Below, piece by piece: positions 25,401-37,200 of a DNA stretch of 64,000 nt. The stretch is taken from contig OZ025868.1 in the NCBI GenBank assembly GCA_964019415.1, positions 2,851,961 to 2,915,960 of the forward strand, in the 5' to 3' direction. Source of the DNA: Ianthella basta (Eukaryota; Porifera; Demospongiae; Verongiida; Ianthellidae). Positions within the stretch are counted from its first letter, which is position 1. Each line of letters begins with the position of its first letter. Under the pieces are notes generated by a model. It saw nothing but the letters and a program-made list of their open reading frames with translations, had not been told where the DNA came from and did no database searches. The position numbers were made by a program, and so were the translations under genes.

Positions 25401-28077
25401 CACGTTAAAACAGCGTTTAGCGAACTGTTGCACGACTGAAGTCGTGATCACTCCCACTAGGAACGATATTTTGAAAGAATACTGCGCTCCTGTGCTCAAC
25501 CCACATCGACCTGTTCACTCTCGTACCTTGAAAGAGGCGTCCCGCACTCGCTAAACTTGCGCAGACCAGCATTTGCCACTGCAACCCCACTACCGCATAG
25601 AGTGTGTTTTGTACTGCCGTTGTCCGTCGTCCTCTAGCTCGCCGCCTCCTCCCTCTCCTTGCGTGCAGCCAAAACAACACCAGGATTGAAAGCAGCTATT
25701 CGAACGCCGGAAATAAACCGTTCACCAGCGAAAATCGTCCGTGTGAACACAAACCGGATCTAACCCGGATGCAAATCCGGTTCTTAAATCCGGAATAATG
25801 GTCCGTGTGAAAGGGGTATTATTTGCTGGTGAGAGAGAGCTGCTCCGGCTGCCCGCGTGCGTACGCATGGGTATTTTATTTCACTGTAGCTATTGGTAAC
25901 ACGGGTACCTTGGCTGTTGGCGCTCACCATGCAGACAGCTTGCTTTACTGCGGCGTGTCGCTACCTTGCTGTATAAGAAGAAAGTTCCTTTAGCTGCTGG
26001 TAAGGTACACTTTTGCTTGCCTGTAGCACTGTGTTTCTTCTGCCTCCTTTAGCTATTCTATTTGCTTACTGTTGCCAGTAGGGCTTACCTCATTTCCACT
26101 ATTTGTACATGCACTAACATCGTGTAGGGAGTCACTCCTGTACATGCCGTTATATCCACCTGTCATGCCAAATTTGGCCCCCCATAATTAGGCCCCTGCG
26201 GAACCAAAACAGCAACCGAAATGGTTCCCCCTCTCCTAAATCACCAGCGCCAGCGCAGATTGACGGTCAGATTCAATGTGTACTTGTACCCTAACGCCTT
26301 TCCCAAGTTGGGACGCATTCTTACTCCAGGATAACATGTTTCGTTTGATGAAAAGGCAATTTCGTTCGTTGGATGGGCGCTTTGGTTTGATTTATAGGTG
26401 ATTTTGTTCGATGAGTGAACGATTTGTTCAATGAATAGACGATTCCAACTGACAAGATCCACTACAACGAATAACGAGATGAAAGGGACTTCTCACTACG
26501 GCGGAACCATTACGGCAGCCATTTTCTACCGTTTTGGCCCGGTGGAACCATTTCAGCGGGGGAACTTTTATGCCATGACACATCCCTCAAATATCATGCA
26601 TCAGACAGTCATAATTTGTTACCAATGGCCTGCGTTACCTAAAGCTACTCTAATCATTTGCTGTTGCGTACACACATGGCTGAGACTAGGCCAGTGTAAA
26701 CAATAACAGCACTATCCAGCCAGTGTCACCTAGCTGGCACTATCCATTTGGCCAAATGGCGCTGGATGGCTTGCACCATACATCCAACAACGCGCAGCCG
26801 AAGGCTGAGCTTGCTTGTATGTGATATGCTGTGTGATCATGACATCATGTTGTATGCAATTGCACTCATTGTCGTGTGCATGCCATTGAATTTCTTCCCA
26901 TGCACCCTCAATTCAATGGCATGCCCTTAGGCAAGCTTACATTTGCTTGCTGCAGCGTGCACTCCAATGGCGGCGGTGCAGGTTCTGACTGGCTGTAACT
27001 TGCGCTGGTGGTCTTTTTCTTCAGCCATTGAGCTCATTTACTTTCTGGCACATGTGGTGGTGTGAATGGTGCGTGTGCTGGCCTGGAGCCACTGTAACTT
27101 GCACTGGTGGTCTTTTTCTATGACCAACTAGCACAGATACTCTACTGACACATGTGGTGGTGGCTACTGTAACTTGCCCTGGTGGTGGTTTTTTCCTATG
27201 ACCAACGGGCGCAGATACTCTACTGGCACATGTGGTGGTGGCTACTGTAACTTGCATTGGTGGTGGTCTTTTTCTATGACCAACTAGCGCCGATGCTCTA
27301 CTGGCACAGGTGGTGGTGGCTGCGATATTGTAACTTGCACTGTGTGGTGGTGGTGGATACAGTGCAAGTAACAATATACACCACTAATCTAAATACAGTG
27401 CAAGTAACAATATACACCACTAATCTAAATAAATAATTAATTAAATAATATAATTCACAGAGGCTTGAGAGGATGCTGTGGACAAGTACTCAGTATGCAT
27501 GCAAACTATGAAGAATTTAATGGATTTTAAATTGGACAGATTTTTTAATTAGGCTTTCGGCCTTGTGCAAATTGCAGTCAAACAGCAAATATAAATTCCC
27601 ATAGGATAATACATAACGCATGGCGCATTTATACAGATACATAGTGTAGTATTAGTTGAAATATAGATGTAAGCCGATTATCACAAAACTTGATGGACAT
27701 GGCCAGGTGGTCCACCAGTCTATGTCATTAGCAGCATTTCGTAATTAGTGCCAGAATGCAGAATATACAAGGCAAAAATCAAATAATGACACCCAATTAG
27801 CAGGAATGTGTCGCCTTTGCATTAGCCAAGGCCCACACAGTCTAGTGTGGTTGCTTAACAATCCAAAGTTCTAGGTTCAAATCCTACTACAGCCACTTTT
27901 TAACTTTTCTTTTTTCTTAGCTGTTTGTTTGCCTACCAATCTTGAGCATTGTCACATGCTTTTTTCTGCACCAATAGCATGACACAGTGGTGGATGCATG
28001 TAATCCAGCAACCCTCCACTAGTGCTAAACTCCCTAGACTTGCTGTAGCAGGTAAACCCACTGAAGGGAGCACTCAT

Positions 28078-28160
<83 letters not shown>

Positions 28161-28170
28161 ACACACACGG

Positions 28171-28241
<71 letters not shown>

Positions 28242-31200
28242 ACATATGCTCAGGTTACAAAGGCCCCAAGACACACAGACACACAACAGACAAACACACA
28301 CACACACACACATACACATGCACACAGCTAGACCACTACCATATAGAGTCACTATATCACATCCGCCCACCACCTCCATACCCAAACACCACAGTGCAAG
28401 TAACAATGGGACCACCACATGTGGCAGTAGAGTAAATGCAGTAGTTGGAGGTAGGAAAAGACCACCAGTGCAAGTAACAGAGGGTCAAAACCACATGTGC
28501 AACTAGAGTAAATGCACTAGTTGGTGACAGAAATGACCAACAGCACAAGTAGCAGAGGGTTAGGACCACATGTAACTATATTATATCTCTATAGTATGCA
28601 ATTGTATGTAGTTTAGGTCTCAAGGACTGTAGAACGTCTGGTATATACATGTGTAGCTATACGTTGTACATTGTACTTTGAAGAATTGATCATTTTTCTG
28701 AGATAAGAAAAAATATATATATAACCACCACCACCACCATCACCACCACACAGTGCAAGTAACAATATGACCACCACATGTGCCAGTACAGTATGTGCAC
28801 TAGTTGGTAGTTGAAAAAGACCACCAGTGCAAGTAACAACGGGCGCAGGACCACACATGCCAGTAGAGTATACACGTCAGTTGGCAGTCAAAAAAGACCA
28901 CCAGCACAAGTAACAATGTGGGCAGTACCACATGTACCAGTTGAGTGGATGGGCTAGTTGATGGATGAAATAGACCACCAGTGCATGTAATAGAGAACTC
29001 AGGACCACACATGCCAGTCGAGTGGATGCGCTACTTGATGGACAAAACAGACCACGAGTTTGTGTAAAAATGGGGGCACAACCCATGCATGTACCACTAT
29101 ATCAGACAGCACGGTAGTGCTGTCTATGTAGGGATGGCAGTGGTTGTTTGTATGCTGTAATACAAACGAAAAGTCGCGCTACTCCTGAACAGGACCGAAA
29201 ACCGGCAAACGAAGCTTACCATGACGAAGCGGGGACTGAACAGTGCCCATAACTAACCTTACTTCACAGCGAAGGTGCACCTACACGTAGATAGCGCCCT
29301 CGACATTTCCCACGTTTCGTCTTCTTCTTATTCTTATTCTTATTCTTCTTCTTCTTTGACAGCCGTAGCGCACGAACCAGAGGGACCAGGAGAATACTTC
29401 ACCCACCATATTGCACCATTTTTGGCTGGCTGCATTCCTTTGTAGGTTAGAAGGCGGTGCGAGTTAGTGCGGAAGACGGCGCTTGCCGCGACTCCTGCCG
29501 TGTTGCTTGGCCAAGCGGGACAGACGCCATTTTCAAATTACGTAATTAAACCGGATGAAACCGGAGTGACTGGTGCCATTTATTAGCAGCTGCAGCAGTT
29601 AGCTTGCGCGCCGTTTGAAGGACTTTCGCGGTCGTGCGTGCATTTCTCAGCCACGGTTGGCTCCCGGTCGCCGTTCCTCGCTGGGTTAACGCAGAACCTA
29701 GGTGCTAGCCCACACCTTGAGTTCTAGGATTGCAGAAATGAGGTATAATGCCTTCACCAATGCCCAATGGTTGAGATTAAGTGACTGTGTGTTGCTTAAG
29801 CTTAGCTGCCCACTATAAAAAGTACAGAAACTAGAAATAATAAAAATTTTCTACAAAAATTGTAAGGATGTAGGGATGGCATAAAAAGGACAGAAACAAG
29901 TAAAGGCTGTTACACAGTGGAGCATTAACCATTGTCCCTACATTCAAGGATGTAGGACTATAAGGTGCAACATTCTTGCATGTAGGGACCATGGTTAATG
30001 CTCCACTGTGTAACAGCCTTTACTTGTTTCTGTCCTTTTTATGCCATCCCTACATCCTTACAATTTTTGTAGAAAATTTTTATTATTTCTAGTATAGAGT
30101 ATACATGCTAGTTAGTGGCCATCAAGACCACCAGCACAAGTAACAAAGGCTCAGGACCACTGACATCCCATAATCTCTGGCTCTTGAACCTTGAACCTTG
30201 CACTATAGCCCACCAGCACCCCCAAACCCCACCCAATTAGTTGGTGGTTGAAAAGACTACCAACGCAGGTTACAGAGGGTCGGGACAAGCACAAGCACCT
30301 TTTGAGTGCCCAATACAGCAAGCAATTGTTACTTGCACAAGGGCAGCAGCAATTCATACTTCTCATAATAGATATTAAATTACATGCATGGGTCGTGCCC
30401 CCATTTTTACACAAACTCGTGGTCTGTTTTGTCCATCAAGTAGCGCATCCACTCGACTGGCATGTGTGGTCCTGCGCCCGTTGTTACTTGCACTGGTGGT
30501 CTTTTTCAACTACCAACTAGTGCACATACTGTACTGGCACATGTGGTGGTCATATTGTTACTTGCACTGTGTGGTGGTGATGGTGGTGGTGGTGGTTATA
30601 GAAATAAATGTATACAGTGCAAGTAACAATATACACCACTAATCTAAATAATATAATATGTATTAGTTATACCACGGCGCTGAGGTGTATATGGATTTTA
30701 GGCTAAAATCCATATACACTGAAGTGCCGTGGTATAAGTGATATATACCCCGCCTAGCGCGTCTAGGCTCTTATTCGAAGGGCGGGCTTCTACCAGGGCG
30801 GCAGATCTGAAGAGCGGCTGCCAAGTTCTGTTGAATTCACAAGTGCTTTGAAGTTTTTGCCTGAAGTTAAGCCGTTGGAGCAACACTTTAAGGGGCCAGT
30901 GAAGTGATTGAGGCCTCTGCGACGTTCTCGGCCTTCATCGGCTTCGAGTGTTCTTTGCGGTCGTTGCTCGACTTTCTGTTCCCCTTGAAACAGTGCGTTC
31001 CCACTGCTGCAGTGAGTTGAGTGCCCTTGCATACGAATTAGCGCACGAGCTTGGTGTTTCTCATCTGTGCACTGTGCGGGTCGCGTACATGGTTTATCCA
31101 GCATGGCTACGGAGCGCTTTACGTTGTTGGCTTGTGTGCATTGGTTACAGCGTGATGGAGGGAGGTATTATCCTTTTCAATGATTTGCCGGCTCTTCCAA

Positions 31201-34200
31201 ATCCACGCAAAGTTGAAGCTGGCTGCAAGTTGCTGCATTTGTGCTTTGGTTCTTTAGTGTGATTTGACACCTTCGTTGTTATCAATAACAATTCTTTGTT
31301 ATCTTTCACACCTTCCATATTTGGGTTGGGATATAACAGGATTTAAGCACCCCTGTGCATATATATGCTTTTTAGATCCTGTTATATCCCGGCTGGCTTG
31401 TTTACGCGATATATTTTCGCGCGGTTGCCATGGCAACGGGGTATATAAATAAATAATATAATTTACAGAGGCTATAGAGGATGCTGCGGACAAGTACTCA
31501 GTATGCATACAAACTATGAAGAATTTAATGGATTTTAAATTGAATAGTTTTTCAATTAGGCTTTCGGCCTTGTGCAAATTGCAGTCAAACAGCAAATATA
31601 AATTTGCCTAGAATAATACATAATGTATAGCGTATTTATACAGATACATAGTGTAGTAGTAGTTGAAATATAAATATAAGCAGATTATCACGAAACTTGG
31701 TAGACATGGCCAGGTGGTCCACCAGTCTATGTCATTAGCAGTATTTCTTAATTAGTGCCAGAATGCCGAATATACAGGGCAAAAATCAAATATTGACGCC
31801 CAATTAGCAGGAATGTGTCACCTTTGCATTAGCCAAGGCCCACACAGTCTAGTCTATATACAGTGCAAGTTAATATATACACCACTAATCTAAAGTAAAT
31901 GATGTATGTGAAACTTGGTGGACATATCCAAGTGGTCCACCTTTCTATGTTATTAGCGGGATTTCTTAATTAGTCTCAAAACGGCCGACATATGTGAGGT
32001 GTATGATGTATTCAACCAGCCAGGCCCGCTCAGTCATGACACTTGGTGGACCTAGCCAGATAATCCAACCCTGGCTGCTTTACTACTGTCTTGATTAAGT
32101 GGGACACAGCTGGTTGAATATACATTACACCTTTGCATATCTCGGCCATTTCCTTGCTAATTAAGTAATACTGTTAATTTTATCAGTAGCTGGACTACTT
32201 AGTGGGCCCATCAAGTTTCATGGTGAAGCGAGCGCGGCTGCTTTAATATGCCAAACACTGCTATATATATCAATATTGACCACCACCACCACTACCACAC
32301 AGTGCAAGTAACAATTAATGGGGCCACCACATGTGGCGGTAGAGTAAATGCAGTAGCTGGAACTAGAAAAAGACCTCCAGTGCAAGTAACAGCAATCACC
32401 ACCACCACCACCACCACACAGTGCAAGTAACAATGGGACCACCACATGTGGCAGTAGAGTAAATGCGGTAGTTGGAGGCAGAAAAAGACCACCAGTGCAA
32501 GTAACAGAGGGTCAGAACCACATGTGCCACTAGAGTAATTGCACTAGCACCCTTTTCACACGGACCGCTTAACCCGGGTTAGCGCGTTCACATTTGGGGT
32601 CGAATCCGGGTCGAACCCGGATAAATCCGGGTTGTAATCCGGGTTCTAACCCTGCTTGCAAGGTGGGTTCGACCCACATTTATCCGGGTTAAGAATGGCG
32701 GCGTGCAAGTAGACGTGGCAGACGAATGGTCAAGGCCCTTTTGGGCAGATAGTCGGACGCAACCATCTGCGCAGAGCTACTGGGATCGTATGGAAATGAT
32801 ATCCTTTTCGGTAAGATCGAGGGTGAGCCGGGCGACTCACGCGTGGGTTGGATGCCCACTTAGAACCCGCGGATTGTGCTTCGTACGCATTGCGCTACTG
32901 CTGTCAGTCGTCTTCTAGCTTGGTCGGGCATAGGCCCTCCAGCGCAGGGAGAAAAATGCTATCAAAAACATGGTGATTGTCCGCCATTTTCTTAAACTCG
33001 GGTTTGGTACCCAATCGTGAGGTCGCCGTGTGAACGCTAATCCGTGTCGAACCCGGATTCAATCCGGGTCACGATTCCGGATTAAGCGGTCCGTGTGAAA
33101 GGGTTGTAGTTGGTGGCAGAATAGACCACCAACACAAGTAACAGAGGGACAGGACCAAATGTACCCTTAGAGTATACGAATTGGAATTAGAATTGAAATC
33201 AGAAATGTTCTTAACATGCATGTGGGGAATCCTTTTAGCCAGAACGCTACTCTTCCAGCAGCCCACAATACACACAGACTTACACAAGCATTCAGTAAGT
33301 CAGAGCAAATCGGTTTGTGTTCAGTGGGTGATGTTTGTTGTTGGGGGGTGCATGCAGTCACTGAAAATCTTGCCGCCATGGCCTGGGCATGATCTATTGA
33401 CATCCCATAATCTCTGGCTTGTGAACCTTGAACCTTGTACCTTGCACTCTACCCCACCAGCACCCCCAAACCCCACCCTATTAGTTGGTGGTGGAAAAGA
33501 CTACCAGTGCAAGTTACAGAGGGTCAGGACATGCACGAGCACCATTGGAGTGCCCAATGCAGCAAGCAATTGTTACTTGCACAAGGGCAGCCCATTTAAT
33601 GTCTATAATTATACAAGAAGTGCCAAATGCTGCTGTCCTTGTGCAAGTAACAATTGCTTGCTGCATCGGGCACTCCAGTGGTGCTCGTGCATGTCCTGAC
33701 CCTCTGTCTGGGCACTATATGTGAACCGTGTTCTGCCCAAGTGCAAGTTGCATACCTGTTGCTACATCTTGCTCCAACTTGTGCCGTTCGTCTAGCACCA
33801 GCACTGTACTTGCATTCATAGTGGTCCCCCACTGCATGCCAATCGATGCTGGTGCCCGGTCCCCCTGACCTTCAGCAACTTGCGCTGGTGGTGTTTTTCC
33901 TTCCTTCAACTAGCGCAAACACTCTACTTGCACTCGGGGTGGTTACTCTCGGCAACTTGCACTGGTGGCCTTGTTCATAGAAGCATTGGCGCATATACTG
34001 CATACGCAGATTGCAACTTGCACTGTGTGGTGGTGGTGGTGGTGGTGGTGTATATACAGCACAAACACTCTACCTGCACTAGGGGTGGTTACCCTTGGCA
34101 ACTTGCACTGGTGGTCTTGTTCCTAGTAGCACTTGCACATATATATATATATATGTATATATATATAGTATGGTGATTGCGCAACTATAGGGATTTAAGC

Positions 34201-37200
34201 ATTGGCAGGTGGTCCTATATATGTGATATAGACCTAAAAAGAGGTCTGATATCATGATATCAAGGCTCTGATTGTGCAACAGGTCTGATATCAAGAAGGA
34301 ATATAATGAAACCAGAGCCAAATGTGCGTACTGTCAGGCGAAGCAGTCTTACCATTTCACTGTGGCCATGACAATCAGTGCTGCGGAGGATCTTGACGCT
34401 CCAAGAAAAAACGCGACCGCTAAAAATCGTTGCACAAAAGGAAGTCGGTTGGATATCAAAATGCATGCGTAAAGGGACATATTCTAGGAACCGAGCACTG
34501 AGTCTGGCTCTGTTGCGCGAAACTATGGCATTGAAGACGCACAGACACGGTCCGTTGAGCGACTTCTTCAGATGACGAAAACAAAGTCCAGCTGGATATG
34601 GTCGAACGCTCTCAAATGTGATTAAAATTGCCCCCTCTAGTTCTGAGTCCGCATCAAAGTCGGTGTTCTGCCAGAAAAGAAGCGTTTTCAAGACTCTCCG
34701 TGCAGCACCCAGTCACGGCCACGACATAAACTGCTGACTGTGCATTATTTTGAATTCGGTTCCCTGTAATCTCATTGGTCAGCGTGCTGCCAAAAGGCGC
34801 GCAGTATTCTCATTGGTCAGCCCTGAAGCCTGTTGTGACGTCACGGAAGCGTCTATTGAATGCAATGGTGCGTAGCCCGTTCCCAGAAGGAGCAATAACG
34901 TAATGCAGGCGCTTATCGAATACAAATGGTGTCGTCTCTGGAGAGGTCTGGCCTCGATATTGCTGCGAAGGTTCGTTCCTGTTGCGCACTCACCATACTA
35001 TATAAGACATATAGTACGGTAGGTCGGTCTATAGCCTCTATATAGGACCGAGGCACTTACATATTTACCGAGGCGCAAAGCGCCGAGGCAGCATTTGGTA
35101 CTTCTTGTATTATAGACATTATAAATGGGCTGCCCTTGTGCAAGTAACAATATGCTTGCTGCATCAGGCACTCCAATGGTGCTCGTGCTTGTCCTGACCC
35201 TCTGTAACTTGCGCTGGTAGTCTTTTCCACCACCAACTATAATTGGGTGGGGTTTGGGGTGCTGGTGGGCTAGAGTGCAAGGTTCAAGGTTCAAGAGCCA
35301 GAGATTATGGCATGTCAATGGATCGCACCCAGGCCATGGCGGCAAGATTTTCAGTGACTGCACCTCTAACAACAAAACATTGCCCACTGAACACAAATCT
35401 AAACTGATTTACTCTGATGTACCAAATTGCTTGTCTGTGTGTATTGCGGGCTGCTGGAATGGTAGCCTTCTGGCTAAAGAGATTCCCTACATGCATGTTA
35501 ATAACATTACTGATTCCAATTCCGATTCTAATTTGTTTACTCTGCAGCTGAGGGCACATGTGGTCCTGATCCTCTGTTACTTGTGCCGGTGGTCTTTTCT
35601 GCCACTAACTAGTGCATTTACTCTAGTGGCACACGTGGTTCTGCATCTGTTACTTGCACTGGTGGTCTTTTTCTACCTCCAACTACCACATTTACTCTAC
35701 TGCCACATGTGGTGGTCCCATTGTTACTTGCACTGTGTGGTGGTATATGTATATATATATTTTTAAAAATTGTTACAGGAAATAACACAAAACCGAGTCC
35801 ATCAACTACAGGCAAACACTAACTCAAACAGCAACAGTCCTAAAGAAATCAAAAAACTCTAACCCTAACAGAGACAGTCCTAAAGATGTCAAAATGAAGA
35901 ACTACATCCTAAAATTGAAGCACAATTAAAGTTCTGGATACACACACTAAATCTTTGACACAGTTTAAGATACTCTAGGGGGTCCTTGGAAATTGATTGC
36001 AGTCGTGATGCCAACTGATGGAGGAAGTCTATTGTATCCTCGCCGAAGGATCCCATGGTCTCCACGGCAACTGGGACAAAGTGATGGTTCTGCGAGATTT
36101 CACGATAGATGTCTCTCTTTCTTCTCGCTGCCATGTCTGCCACCCGTCCAGGGCCAGACATGGCAATGTGGATGTTGGAGGCTGCCATCAGAATCCCAGC
36201 AGGTGGCATCCCAAATGAGAAGCCGGCCTTGGGCCCATGGTGTAATAGTCATTCCATCAGGGCGTTTGCCATCCGTACGAGACAGTCCTTGGGGCTCTAG
36301 CACTGATGAAATGTTAGCGCTGGCGAGGGACTGTTCAATGATGGTGTTCAACTGACCATGGCGGGGGATTCTGCCTATGCTCCTGCGACAACTCAGGCCA
36401 TGAAGCCCTGTTTCGTCCACTCTCTTCCCACAGTGGGTGCAGTCGTGGGGGGCACAGATGTGAATGCCCAGTCGAAGACTGGTGGCAATGCGGATTGTTG
36501 CGTTGCACATCCGAAGGCCGAGGGCGCTTATTGGTGGGGCCGTGAGCCAAGCGCCTGACTCCTTCTGACTGCAGGCCTGTAGCCATGCCCGATCCCTGGG
36601 GTCTGCTGTCTGCTGGCTGGACAGGCGGGAGAAGCAACACTCAATGGTTAGCGAGTCCCAAGCCTTCTGTTTGATGGCTGCTTGTCCTGTAGGTGGATTG
36701 ACGGACTGGTCCACTAATTGCCTCCATTTCTCCAGTGCCTGGGCCTGGATGGTTGGAAGGAACGGGACCACATCTGCGGGTAGGATGGCCTGTGAGATAG
36801 GGACACTGCCAGCTAACATCACTGAGCTGGATGTTGCAGATTGACTCCAACAGAGATCTCTGGAGACCGTCAAAACAGTCTAACGAAGGTGACAAAAAAC
36901 AGGGGGCAGTTCTTAGAGTGTACAAAAGCTTTGGAATGGCAAAGGCACTCCGGAGAAGGCTCAGGGAATCGTGGGCCTCAAGCAAAAGCAAACGCTCACC
37001 CATCCTCTGCAGATCGGCAATCTTGGCCTTGATGACATCCTCAATTGCCTCAATGCCACCTATTGGTGATCCCAGTAGGACTGCATGACTTGGATCGGTG
37101 GGGTGAAGAGTGGGAAAAGTGACCAAAATGGAGGACCTTGTATTGTCATCCATGCAGATCACTTCGGACTTGGCCTGGTTCAAGGCCAGGCCAAGGAGTG

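Noticed and set aside
27830-27905. Functional tRNA gene
   Set aside because: A B box is present but acceptor and anticodon arms do not pair; at best a SINE head.
27949-28506. 185-codon frame with a His-Thr run
   Set aside because: Mostly a CA microsatellite plus 77-bp repeat sequence; no domain and no splice context.
28357-29086. Overlapping - strand frames rich in Trp, Cys, Leu in the 77-bp array
   Set aside because: The repeated peptides arise from the tandem DNA repeat, and the same frames shift between copies.
28385-29095. CRISPR-like regular repeats
   Set aside because: The 77-bp units are contiguous and degenerate throughout, without unique spacers, and the DNA is eukaryotic.
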